Below, piece after piece: positions 45,193 to 56,439 of a stretch of DNA of 64,000 nt. Under the pieces are notes generated by a model. The model worked only from the letters and a program-made list of their open reading frames with translations. It did no database searches and was not told the origin of the DNA. The stretch comes from Isoetes taiwanensis (lineage: Eukaryota; Streptophyta; Lycopodiopsida; Isoetales; Isoetaceae): positions 9,011,563 to 9,075,562 of the forward strand of contig JAJEKV010000014.1 in NCBI GenBank assembly GCA_021234155.1. The letters are read 5' to 3'. The translations under genes and the position numbers were made by a program. The stretch's first letter is position 1, and each line of letters starts with the position of its first letter.

Positions 45193-46469
45193 ATGATGGC
45201 CCGCACAAAGCAGATCAAAAGGAAGCCTAGCCAAGCGGATCCTCCGCCGCCCTCGGCCTCTTTCACGTGATTCTTCCGGAACGCTTTCCACGGGCGAATT
45301 TAATCTTCGCCGAAGCGAGGAAGCTGTGGTCGGACCGAGCGACCACACGTAGCTCTTGGAGGATGACCGCCAGATGTCATGAACAGATCCCTAATTTAAA
45401 ATTGGCGCTGGAAGAGGAAAGAAGCGCGTGCCAGCAGGAGCAACACCGTGAGGACGCCAACCCACGTGAAAGAGCAGAGGGAACAAAGGACTCCATCAAC
45501 AAAATTTCAGAGCAACCCTGCCGAGATCCACCCCGCAGGAGGAGCAGGAAGAGAGGAGCAGCACCGCACGAACTCACCCCCGAAGAAGAGGTCGAGGCCC
45601 GTGCTTCGGCCCACAAGTACGGCTGTGGAGCCACGGAGCAGAGGACAAAGAGTCGGAAGACGACCACTACCAAACGATCTAAGAAGAGGAGGGCCAAAGC
45701 CGTAGAAAAGGCGTGCAAGAGGAAGCCGGGTAAAGGTCGGGAAGCGAGCCGAAGGTCCTTGGCCATCAACGAAGCCGCCTGAGGGGAGACTCACCACCAC
45801 CGACGACTCTGGATGGAGACCACGCGTCGCGCGCCAGACGGGCAAGCTCTTCAAAGCCCCTGGCCAGAGGAAGAGGTCCCGAGTAGACAGCCCAAGAAGG
45901 GGAGGAGATCGACAATTTAGCAAAGCCCCCACCGCTTCCAACGGGATAGAGTCAAAGCCCCGCGTCGCGAACGGAAGCATATGTGATAGACCCCTAAAGG
46001 TCTACCGTAAGAGGATCAAGGAGCACAACGCTTATATGGCAAGGTGGGAGGCGCATAACGATATTACCGTGGAGCACCGGTGAGAACGATTGAAGGCGAC
46101 ACCGGCCTAAGAGCCGCATTAATCAAGCCCCCTCCACCAAAGCCCAAGCCTCCCCGAAAGCACCGTGGAAGAAGTTTGAGCAAGAAGAAGAAGTCGGAAG
46201 ATGTGGGGCACTCAAGGAGATCCGCCACTTCCGTAAGAGTTGGGACTCGATTCCCCGCCGCTCCAGCCGCTTGGTCCGCTGGTCATACAAGAATACAACA
46301 CGCATTACGCGCCGCGATGACGAGATGTCGCCAGAAAGTTTACAAGAGGCGTCAAGCACATAGTAAAGCATTTTGAAGATTCAACTACCGCACGGTGCAC
46401 GCGAAGAGGGTTACCCTCATGAGGCAGGATATGTATCTTGCCAGGCACATCAAGGGTGAACGACCTTGA
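45193..46469 (+). pseudogene. Gypsy-2 encoded histone H3-like protein
   Basis: Tandem ATGs at 45193 and 45196 open the frame; the second gives MARTKQIKRKPSQADPPPP, where MARTKQ is identical to the H3 tail start. A stop at 45268 and many frameshifts interrupt the charged middle (VYRKRIKEHNAYMARWEAHN near 46000-46060; VRTIEGD near 46078; PPPPKPKPPRKHRG), which corresponds to the gypsy-1 insert. The C-terminal fold runs from 46208: ALKEIRHFRKSWDSIPRRSS and RLVR (H3 ALREIRRYQKS...RLVRE), then TRITRRDDEMSPESLQEAS (H3 alpha2 VMALQEA), HIVKHFEDS (H3 YLVGLFEDT), [20 protein letters not shown] and ERP, with a stop at 46467-46469. The end HIKGERP copies the H3 ending RIRGERA. This is the stronger H3 match of the two copies. 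Broken in this copy; role unknown. Confidence 0.82.
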
Positions 46470-46613
46470 GTTTTGTAAATAACTGGAAAATTTTGTTAAT
46501 ATAAAGAAAATTTTGTGTAAATAAAGTGTCAAACCTTGTTTAAATAGGTCAAGATATCGATCCCTAGCTTTTGTTTTAATTAAATTAGAGTTTTGAGCAA
46601 AAATTGAGACGAT

Positions 46614-46880
46614 GTCTCACACACGCCAGGCAGACAGATTTCTACATTTTAGAAATCGGGCTGGGCGCAACGTGTGAGACCATGCCCAAAAATGCCCAAA
46701 ACAGCTCCAAATCGACCAAGTAAGGGGTCAATTCTGCCTAACTCGATGAGTTTAGTGGAATTACAGCCTTAGATCACCTAAATTGAGTAATCCTAGCCCA
46801 ATTAGGACCCATGTCTCACACGTCGCGCCAGGACAGATTTCTACATTTGAGAAATCGGGCTGGGCGCAACGTGTGAGACC
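46614..46880 (+). promoter_or_regulatory. Hairpin pair upstream of gypsy-2 ORF-X
   Basis: Units at 46614-46681 and 46813-46880 pair as GTCTCACACGT / ACGTGTGAGAC (best in the second unit), GCGCC / GGCGC and GATTTCT / AGAAATC. They occupy the same position as the gypsy-1 pair at 39546-39849. Confidence 0.75.
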
Positions 46881-47058
46881 TCGTACCATTTCTTCACCAA
46901 ATGATCTCCAAGTTGTACAAAAGGTTCAGTAGTTGTCCTTAGCATGCTCAAACCCTAGAAATAGTCTTCAAACTTACAATTGCATCCCTTAATAGGTCAG
47001 AATTGCCTAATTTCAGTAAATTCTAGGCCACCCAAAAATTAGGGTTTCCCCCTTTTTC

Positions 47059-47066
47059 TATAAATA
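47059..47066 (+). promoter_or_regulatory. TATA box for gypsy-2 ORF-X
   Basis: TATAAATA follows a TTAGGGTTTCCCCCTTTTTC block conserved with gypsy-1, 123 bp before the ORF-X ATG at 47182. Confidence 0.6.
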
Positions 47067-47181
47067 AGTCCCCCATTTCTCAATTGGCACCCTGCAAATT
47101 TTGCTCCCCACTGCTTAGGCGATCTTTCAGCCCCCTGAGGCGCTTCTGCATCCGTTTGATACTCCCTTCTTTGCTAGATCA

Positions 47182-48697
47182 ATGGCTACTGCTGATTTCG
47201 GGCGATGGTACGCCGGTGCTGCCCATGGGCCGAGGGCGGATGTCAACGACATCTTCCAAGTCTTTGTGAAAGAAATCGACATCCAAGCTACGCTGAATGC
47301 AACCCCAGCATATAGGCAGGTGCTAGCAGAATTCCAGGCTAGGGTAGGACCCTCCCTTGTTCAAGTCCCCCCTTGCATAGGATACTTCGTTCCCCGCCCA
47401 TCTCTTCAAGCAGCCTTGGGCGATGTCCCCAACATCGCCAAGTACTTGACTAACAAGGGCTAAAGGTTACTGACTACATGGTCCCGACAGCCAACAGACC
47501 AAGTACTTCTCTTACACCGCCGCCCTAGCTATCTTCTTATCCCATCGCGCCGAGAACCCGATGGGGCAACCTCTATCCCTCCGATGGAGGTAGACCCCAT
47601 AGCAAAGGCAAGAGGAAGAGTAGATGCCGCTAAAAGATCAACAGAACAGAAGCAAGAGAGGATGAAGAGGAGTCTGACGACTTAAGGATACACCTGAGCT
47701 CGACTCGCACGGAAGAACGGCGCCAAGGAGAGCAGGAGCTGATCAACTTCGAAAGAGCCGGGCAGTGGCATCGAGTCGCCTTTCACTCTGGCAGGGGCAT
47801 CACAAGCCTAGCCCCCGATCATCATTAATCGGAGAGGAGTATCTACTCCCAGCCGACATCCGTAACCTTCCCAATGCAGGAGAGGGAGCTCAGTTGGACT
47901 TAATCGCTTCCACCAACCGCAAACCGACATGGACGACTTCATCGCCGGGGGAGCCTCGACTTTCCTCCAGAAGTGAGAGAGAGGCCGACACCTACAATGT
48001 GGGAGACGACTGGATATCCGTGCCTACGCTAAAGATAAGGCAAATGATGGACGAAGCCGGAGCCGCCAACAGAGGAGGAGTTCCTCGCCTCCAAGAGCAG
48101 ATGGGGATCCGTGGGAAGACCACGAAGCATCCTAATGCCGAGTCCTCCGATATCACCCCGCCAAAAGGAGAAGGAATCGACTCTCGAGGCTCGACCGCGA
48201 CAATGGAAGACTACTGTGGAGCCGACTGAAATTGAGGTCGACGAAAGTACGCCGGGCGGCACGAGTGGAGGACAAACAAGCCGGAGAAGCTTCTAACAAC
48301 ACAAAACCGTGTCGCCAGTACTACTTTGCCGCCGATGGATGGGAGAATAGCGGTAATTCACCGCAAGTTCCCCCAGAGGCTTAAGAAGGAGTGTTCATGC
48401 CGATTGCACTCTCGTGCTTCGGCAGCAGCATGCTCGAATAGCAACAAATGTCGACTATGCCGCCTTAGTCAAGAGGGCAATGGCACTTGACCTCTTCGAC
48501 CGCCATACCCCACCGACGCCAGCAGATTATAAAGGATCGCGGCCCTTACATCCTAATCGCAGGTAGAAGACCTAGTGAGGGCCATACAGGGAGGCTCGTC
48601 GGCAAGCATCATCAGGAACTTGGGTCACTCGGTAGGGACGGCCCAAGTTAAGAAGTTTCTTGAAGACAACCCGTCTTACCGGCGATTTCAAGATTAG
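47182..48697 (+). pseudogene. Gypsy-2 ORF-X
   Basis: This is the homologue of gypsy-1 ORF-X and of unknown function. MATADFGRWYAGAAHGPRAD starts at 47182, followed by VNDIFQVFVKEIDIQATL and RVGPSLVQVPPCIGYFVPR. A frameshift ends the first open part near 47462. A later part (47765-48229) runs through GEEYLLPADIRNLPNAGEG, past the point where gypsy-1 stops, and includes DDWISVPTLKIRQMMDEAG. The C-terminus GHSVGTAQVKKFLEDNPSYR ends at a TAG at 48695. Many one- or two-base indels against gypsy-1 make the copy non-coding as it stands. Confidence 0.7.
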
Positions 48698-48879
48698 TTA
48701 AACTCTTGATTCCGGAGACTTTTTGTATCTGAAATATTATATGATATATGAATATAAATCCTATTGCACTTTAAATGCTTTGTTGATGTATTTTTGCCCC
48801 ACAACTATACCAACAAACATAAATAATGCAAGAGAACAAATGAAACTAATCATATAGCCATGAATTGCTTGTGGATGCA

Positions 48880-49925
48880 GCTAGAGGCCTAAACGCTAGG
48901 GGAACCATAAACCGCGAGATCTTATAGAAGAGCAAACCCCACCCGCACCACCCCTAAGAAGGAACCTATTTGAAGATATGGAACCCATGACCCCTGAGGA
49001 GGGAGATAGCCCGTGATGAGGACGGACCCGAGCGATAAAGGCATTACCGTCCCGCGCAGCGTGAGTGGGTTCGTGGGCAACGCCCGCTTGCCGCAAGCAT
49101 CAGCCGGAGGGCAGGAAGAGACAAGAAGAGGAGCAAGAGAAGGAGATCCTCCAGCCCTAATCTTCCGACTCAAGTTCGCACTGTGACCCGACTGGAGGAA
49201 GAGGAAGAATGTGCTCGTGAACGAAACAGATGGAAGGCAGAGGAATACCCCGAGGGACGACAAAGAGATACCGTGGCCTGACTACCGTAGAAGAAGGTAG
49301 ATTCCGCGACCGGGCAATGTATGGAAGGCCCGGAATCGAACAGCTCTCGGGGAGAACAGTCGATTGGAAGCAGAGGCATGGCCGGACTAAAATGAGCGAA
49401 AGTACGGAAATGCTTATGGCATGAAGGATAAGGACAAAGGCAGAGTTGCAACAGCCAACTTGAAAGGAGCCGCCGGATTTGGTGGAAGGGTTATGCAAAG
49501 GCACATGGCTTAAGTGGATGCTTGTAAGTTCGTAAAGTTTGCTAAAGCCTTCGCGCCATTACGCCCGAGGGAACATAAGTCCAAAGATGATGCAAAGAAG
49601 CTTTATGTGTTGCAAAGAAGGCAACAAATCACCCGTAAATATACGAGGAATTCATGAGGCTAAGGTCAGATAAAAGCCGGGTTGGGAGAGAAGCATGCAA
49701 GAGAAAGCTATATTGAGGGGTGAATGAGGAGATCCCGAAGCTTGTGAGGGCAATAAACCCTAGGACAAGATCGTGGTTTAATCCAAGGCTATAAGCTTGC
49801 AGGGGTCAGGACCTCAGAATAGCGGGCAGAAACAGCAGTACTTCCAGGATAAAGGCAAGGCGACATGAAGCTATAGCCCCAGGGCAGCCAGTCCAGGTCC
49901 AGCTAGAGCCCCATATGAAGCACTG
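48880..49925 (+). pseudogene. Gypsy-2 gag, N-terminal and capsid part, interrupted by the DNA transposon
   Basis: The acceptor-like TTGTGGATGCAG (48869-48880), the proline-rich start and the KARNRTA/SGENSRLEAEAW-type capsid start (49320-49400) parallel gypsy-1 gag, but with frequent indels. The sequence continues further than gypsy-1 (WWKGYAKAHG region near 49490, then a basic linker). Its last codons read PGPARAPYEAL up to 49925. There the 12.2-kb transposon begins; the next gag codons (CFYGGNRGNKARE) are at 62129. Confidence 0.7.
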
Positions 49926-50305
49926 TTTCATTATTTATGGACTTTCCCCAAGTCCATACGTCTCCGAAATTGAGTCAAATTTCTAAAATATGATGGTTTT
50001 TTAAATAGAAGGACGGAATTTTTCGGGAAACGTGCTGGTAGGTGATATGGCAGAAGCTTTTTCTATTAAGCCAAGGACAAGCCCGCCCAACTCGCGGTCA
50101 AGCAAAAGCGCGTCCTGTGTGTGAGGTGTTGCTAGTGAGGCTTTGTTTTGCAAATCAGGCAAAGATAGATTCATAACGGCAAAGGAGAATGGTTGAAACG
50201 AGGCGGTATGGATTCACAATGACTGAAATGCAGTCCCATATCGCTGAGCGATCTTAGCCCACGCTAATCAATTGCGTGTTGAGGTGCGTAATGAGATAAA
50301 TCAGA

Positions 50306-50683
50306 ATGGAAGAAACGAAATCGGTGCAAGGTGTCATGAAGCTCCTCCGTGGGGATGGGTTGTTAAAGGACAACAATTATCAACTCACTAGGGTGGAGTT
50401 GGAAGCTTCCCCGATATCATTGAAACGACTTGTGTCTGTGGGAGAGGCCCTGAAGAGGCTACTCAAATTAGAGGATGTTTGGCTACACAACTCATTCAGA
50501 CCATTATTTAAGAAGCTTTATAAAAAGGAGAAAAGGCAGCGTGAAGATTTGGTAACCAAGCTCATTGTCAACACTCCTCACTCGATCCTTGAATTGGATG
50601 AATGGCTGGACCTGTATAGCAGAAATTACATTGATGAGTTCGATCAGGGTGATCTTATTCAAGTCGAACTAGCCATTGACTGA
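50306..50683 (+). CDS. Small intact ORF of the DNA transposon, unknown function
   Basis: An uninterrupted 125-codon frame starts MEETKSVQGVMKLLRGDGLL with an in-frame stop 12 bp upstream, so the start is the first possible. It is leucine- and lysine-rich, probably helical (KRLVSVGEALKRLLKLEDVW; FKKLYKKEKRQREDLVTKL), with an acidic end (EFDQGDLIQVELAID). I recognise no family. The N-terminal half resembles in composition the TFIIS/Med26-type helical bundle (an ELEASPISLKRLVSVGEALK stretch followed by KRLLKLED), which is only a suggestion. It is intact while its neighbours are broken, and lies 380 bp inside the left end. It may be a later exon of a larger transcript. Confidence 0.5.
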   Translation: MEETKSVQGVMKLLRGDGLLKDNNYQLTRVELEASPISLKRLVSVGEALKRLLKLEDVWLHNSFRPLFKKLYKKEKRQREDLVTKLIVNTPHSILELDEWLDLYSRNYIDEFDQGDLIQVELAID

Positions 50684-52278
50684 AAACTGGCACCCTGATA
50701 TTTTCTACTTTGTATTCTGTTTTTGTCGAACTACCTATGTCGAGGCATGTTGTTTTATTTGGTTTTATAATATGTGTATGACATCTATGTAATGCATTTC
50801 TTAATGAATGGAACCGGTTCTATCTATTTTTATGATGGAGCATAGGCCACAATCCCTAGACACCAATTTGTTTTTGGAAATTGGGCCGCCAATTTGCCCT
50901 CGTAGTCGCCCCGAACAAAGTTTAATACTAGCCTCCAAAGGAAATAGGGCGGCCGCCCAATTTCGTTAGACTTGCGAGAAAATACAAATACAGACTGTCA
51001 CAAATATAATTAATCCAACTTGAAAACTATGCGACCAAGTGTGGATGCTACCTATAACAATCATTTCAGATATAAATTCTTATGAACTTATGAAATACAT
51101 CTCATAGATTGTAATTATTGGTGATTTTGTCAATCTCATAAGCGCCGCCACCGGGAACCCAAACAATATGGATAGTAACATGGTATTTTCGCCGGGGAGT
51201 CTTTTGGTCGACCCAAGAGCTATACCATGCAGCCGTGTATCAAGGGTGATCCCTTTGATAATGCATGCATGAAGGTCGCCGAAAAGTCATGAGGCAAGTG
51301 AGGGTGTCCAAATGCTCGGAGGTGGAGGCAATTGGGACCTCCTCAAGAACTCTAGCAGGGCGCAGACATTGCAAAGGGTCAGGCTATGCAATCGAATGCG
51401 GCAATACTTATAGCCAAGTAATTATTGATGAAGCACTGTAGTAACATTATTGGGCGTACATACGACTGGTAAGTATATCCAATAATTATTGTGTATAATA
51501 CCAACAATAATTTTGGTTGGTATAAATATATACTTCATGTTCAACTGCTCGCACTGATAGCCTTAAGGTTCAAATTGGGCGCCCGCCCAATTTCCATGAG
51601 GGAACTCTTCTAGTGCAGGGAAATTTTCGACATGTATTTATTTTCTTGGTCAATGTACATAAGTTTTTTTCAGTCAATCTCATTATAAAAACCTATATAG
51701 TGAGTAACAGTGGTGCGAAATTGGGCGCCCGCCCAATTTGCACCCCCGTGCTCACTCTAAACACATATACACAGAGTGTCAGAGATGCGGGTAAAAGCAT
51801 GTTAGGGTATCCCTTAAAAAGTATTATTTAGTGACTAAAAAGGTACCTAAAAAGGTAGCCAGGACTGGGTACTGGGTACCTGTATAATGTCTCAATATAA
51901 GGTATGTTTTATAACTTTTTATATATATATTGGTCTCCGATAGCATTATCTTTATCTTAACTTTGAATATTACCATGTCCTTGACTTTTATTTTGGATTT
52001 TTGTATTAGTTTTAATGAAAAGAAAAATGAGAAAGTACCCAATTCTGAAGTACCTAGTGTATGTACTTTTGCAGGTTCCAAAAGTGGTACACCCTAACAT
52101 GCTTTTACCCATGCGAAATTGGGCGCCCGCCCAATTTGCACCCCTGTGCTAGCAAAACATACTCCTTGTGCTCAAGGGTCCACCCCTTCAGCTGACGTTG
52201 TTGTGTGAGCAGCTTCGCTTTCTTCTCCCCGCCTCGTCGCTTGCTTAAGGAGTTCCATCCGAGCGTGGAATTCTTTGG
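50684..52278. other. Transposon intergenic region with three isolated palindromes
   Basis: No gene is supported. Perfect copies of the element's palindrome (10-bp arms AAATTGGGCG and CGCCCAATTT around CC) occur at 51572-51593, 51718-51739 and 52117-52138. Degenerate copies lie near 50876 and 50946. The latter two perfect copies flank a segment (51760-52105) whose ends are themselves inverted (GCATGTTAGGGT / ACCCTAACATGC), a possible small inserted element. Confidence 0.7.
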
Positions 52279-55200
52279 TTAGCGAAGCCGGGGAGCATCC
52301 TTCTCAATTTCCATTTCAACATCATCCTCCTTCTCATTTTCCTCGCCCTCCCCGCTCAACTTCCTCCTCCTCCTTCTCAACTTCCTCGCCCCTCCTTCTC
52401 AACTTCCTTCTCTTTTCGACATCCTTTTCTTGCTCGATGGTAGCGGGTCCATTGTGTTGAGCTTCTTGTGTCTCCAAGACAATGAAGGTTCTCCATCCTT
52501 GAGGAGTAGTCACGTAAACTTTCGAGCTACCCTCGATCACATCTTGGGTGCACACTAATGTAGTGCCCGCCAAAGCATTAATGTTATCCTTCTTCTTTCT
52601 AAAGAAAGACACGCCCTTTGCTCCAAAACCCGCAACCTTTCTCAAATGGTCTCGGGATGTAATCTTTAGACAACCGGAGAGTGGATTGCAACTCTTGCAA
52701 CCGCTTTAAAGGGGAATGGACAAGGAGGTGGAGGAGTGGACACTACAAAGACTTGCCTTGGAGCCGCTTTTTGTTTTCTTTTTTACCTCTCGCTATTTTT
52801 GCAATGCACGGGCTCTCGATTTCTTCTCATCCAAAGATTACTTCGAAGTTGATCAAAAATCCGAGTAAGTTTAAGCCGCATATTCTCATCACTCTCAAAG
52901 GCAGTTGGCTTTATACCCTTCGCACATATAGCTGCACGGCTAAAGGATCCTCCAGAGAAGAAATCAAGGACACCGTGATCCCTCAAGCATAAATTTCCGG
53001 ACAAGGTATGTGCATGTCCTAGAATCTAATTGATGTGCAAAAAAGGGCACCCCCTCCCCGCCACACTCTTGTCACCCCAAGGCCGATATAAACAAAAGAT
53101 CTTTGAAGCAAAGTACAACCGTTATAAGTGGCATTGAAAAGAAATAGACGCAGACTCGGGTTTAAATCATGTTACCGGCCAAGCAAGACTCATGATCGGG
53201 AGGTTCTTCTCTATGTCCTCCACTTCTTTCAAGTGTCTGGGAACTTGGAATACTCTTGAGGATGGTCCGCATCGTTGAAGCATAGATTCAGTCATTCATT
53301 GCAGGGCACCGCTGGTGGTCTCGCCACATACATTACAAGAACGAGTCCGCAGCTCGCGAACACGAGAGAAAGGGTTTCTTTTTAGGATCATTGTACGCCC
53401 CACCCATACACGACTCCCCGCCTATAGTCTTCATGGCGACAAGCATTCACTCAAACGATCCGACCGATAAAGATCGCGGATCCAATATAATTGCTGGTCC
53501 GTAGTAAGCAATCGATCCGGGTCCAAGAACTTCTCGTAATCCTCCATGCTCCATTTCTTGATATTTCTGAAATCACATCCAACAAACCGAGCAGAGGTAT
53601 TGACCACATCAACTGACATTCCCAGAGGACTGACACGGTAGCATTTGAATGATTTTGATCCCTCTTCCACCGGTCCACGCAGATACTCATTAACCTTCAT
53701 GATAAGAGCCTTTGAAGGTTAAGCTTTTCCGCTTCCTTGCGGCTATCAACCCAATCACCTACACCGTTATTAACATCAACATCAAATTCTCCGTGAATAT
53801 AGGATGAATTTTCCTCAAATCGGTCATGTTGTCAACATGAAGCTTTTTCACATCTTTGAGATATTTAAGGAGTGCACGCTCGACAGTGCCAATCTTCTTC
53901 AGCTCGCCTGCACGGATTTTCATGACACGCCTTCCAGAGATAATTTTGGTGGTCTTTATGTACGTGGTGGCTGTCATAATCTCTCGGTCAAAAGTCTTTG
54001 CGCATCCATTGGATGCATGGACTTTAAAGGTCGGCACTTGTTATTCGTGAACATTCTTAGGCGGTCCTTTACCACTATCGTCTCACCCAATTCATCTTTT
54101 AGCTGGTCTTCATAGAATAACTGAGCCACTTGTAGGCACATATTCCAAGTTTCGTCATCCAGGTACACGAAGTAATCGTAGTCTCGCATGCTAAGCTTCT
54201 TCAATGTCTGCTTCGCTATAGCGAGCCAATCCTGCACATTTGAAATATACAGTCGCAAAATTTAGCAATGCACAAGCTAACATGCAATGCACATGAGGGC
54301 CAGCGCAAATTGGGCGCCCGCCCAATTTCATAGACGAGGCTATGCAATTTAACATGCTATATTCACATGGGGCCAACCCAAATTGGGCGCCCGCCCAATT
54401 TCATAGACAAGGAGATGCAATTTGACATGCTATATTCACATAATAACGCTCTAAATTAGCCCAATTTCATAGACAAGGAGATGCAATTTGACATGCTATA
54501 TTCACATAATAACCCAAATTGGGCCCAATTTCATACCCAAGCGGATGCAATTTAATATGTGTCATGTAGTATCCTGGCATCTGAAATTGGGCGCCCGCCC
54601 AATTTCAAACCCAAGCGGATGCAATTTAACATGTGTCATGTAGTATCCTGGCATCTGAAATTGGGCGCCCGCCCAATTTCATAGCCAAGACGCTGCCAGA
54701 AACATGGGAGGCCTCCCAAATTGGGCTCAGCCAATTTGATGGCCAAGGGATTTATGAAAAAAACAGCATCGCATCCACAATTAGAAATGACTTACTGAAT
54801 ATGCGCTATCTTGGGATAGTCCACGCTTTCCTTTCTTCGGCTTTCCATAGAATGCCCATTGATTCCTAAGCTGCTGTATTTGTTCGAAGTAGACATCCTG
54901 ATGGATAGTATTCTTGGTGATATCGTTGCTCTCCTGGCTGACCTTCACATATTCAGTAGGAGTGAGGTTCCCCGCCAAAGACACCTACATTTTCTTTTTG
55001 GCGAGAAGAAAAAGATAAGATCTTTCAGATGAGCCCTTTCTGCTGGCCATTCCAACGCCTGGTTGACAAGAATTTGGGCAACCGCAGAGTGTGATTGCCA
55101 TTTACAATCCGTAATTCTCAGATTGTCCAAATCGCTGGCCTTCTTCCACTTTCGCACGCCCAAAGGATCGGATCAAAGGGTACAACATCCGCGACAAGGT

Positions 55201-56408
55201 GGATGCATCTCGCACATTAATAAATGATTCATAGAGTGTATCAACATGTTTCGACTGATGACCCCCGCAGTCATATTTGCGGTGTGCTTGATGCATTTTG
55301 AAGATATCCACCTCTATTTCGAATTCAACACCAAGAGGATAGATCCTTTCCTCGTGCTTAATGTTGATCAATGCAGTTTGGGACAGCTCACGCTTGCTTT
55401 CTTGAGTCAACGCCCGCCGGATGTCGAAAGCACTTCACAATTTGCACGCTGCCTTCGCGGAGCTCGGTGTCGGGCCCCACTCCCCATCGGATGCACCTGG
55501 ATGTTGATGGTGGAGTAGGGTCTCTTCTTTCTTAGACGAGGAAGCTATTGCCTCGCGGCCGACTTCGCTTTGTTCCTTGCTTTTCCTCGGTGGGGACTGT
55601 TCAGATACCTCCCGCGATCTAATGCTAACGCCCCGCTACATTGATGTTCTTCCCATACCACCAAGAATCAGTTTTGGAGTTGATGTTTCGATCTTTTCTT
55701 CTTAGGAACCTTTTCTCGATGACACGGGCCGCTGGGTTTCTCCGTCCCTTCGGTCCGGCCACCCTTCTTAGGAACTCCATAACGTGATCTCAACCACGCC
55801 GTGTCATAGACCTTTGGTTGGCTCTTCCCATGATACTCGTGTAAAGGGCCTTTGATCGATTTTTTGTTTGTGATCGAGTATGCACCGCCTAATCGTATTA
55901 AATCCATCTAGAATATCTCCCCGCTTGGTGAGTCCAGATCTCTCAAGGCTTTCAGAAGAAGACAGGACCCAGACCTTTGGCCTCGACACGAATGTGAAGC
56001 CTCGGTGATGCTTGCATGCATTAGCTGAGGATTGTAAGTCCCAAAGGGTAACCTCAGATCCTTGAAATGACTTATCAAGCACGCCCCTCACGACAACCTC
56101 TAACTCGTTGGCCATCTCGGTGCTCATGACATGTCGATTGCTATACCCGCATTCTCAGGTCCTCCGAGTCCGGGCTCAAGAAAGTACGTGCACGCATCCT
56201 TGAGGTGATTCGTGCTAGACCCTGTGGTGGATATTGCCTACCTCTATGCACCAAGTAAATTTATCCGCCACGGCAATCATTAGTTCGGGGACGACTTCAA
56301 TACCATTGAATCAATCCCCGCCTCCGCTTCCTTTGTTTGCAAAGAAATGCCCGCGGCCAACGGAGGGCCAGATCCTGGTGCACGTGCAGTTTGTTTAGTT
56401 CTCGCCAT
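52279..56408 (-). pseudogene. Transposon gene B: histone H3-tail start, otherwise unknown protein
   Basis: On the minus strand an acceptor-like GATGTTATGCAG precedes ATG 56408. The first codons read MARTKQTARAPGSGPPLAAG; residues 1-9 are identical to histone H3. Exon 1 goes on, after a one-base shift, through VVPELMIAVADKFTWCIE to a GT donor at 56241. Later parts in changing frames read MANELEVVVRGVLDKSFQG (56110), LRITDCKWQSHSAVAQILVN (55100) and LTPTEYVKVSQESNDITKN (54960). A GT-AG intron follows (54232-54795), holding a palindrome array. Then come DWLAIAKQTLKKLSMRDYDY, GRRVMKIRAGELKKIG, the frame 53431-53700 (FDPDRLL-like KFLDPDRLLTTDQQLYWI), LRKVAGFGAKGVSFF and an acidic end (EDDVEMEIEKDAPRLR) with stop at 52279. 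No histone fold or known domain is seen. It is divergent from the transposase gene and might be its partner, such as a DNA-binding protein; that is inference. Frameshifts make this copy doubtful. Confidence 0.6.
54232..54795 (-). other. Intron of gene B carrying a palindrome array
   Basis: The donor GTAAGT (54795-54790) and acceptor TTCAAATGTGCAG (ending 54232) on the minus strand bound 564 bp. Inside, 54307-54690 is a tandem array of ~75-bp units. Four perfect palindromes sit at 54307-54328, 54380-54401, 54584-54605 and 54658-54679, with degenerate ones between. Spacers repeat TTTCATAGACAAGGAGATGC and TTTAACATGTGTCATGTAGT. Confidence 0.75.
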
Positions 56409-56439
56409 GGGTGCTGCATAACATCAATCATGAATCCCA

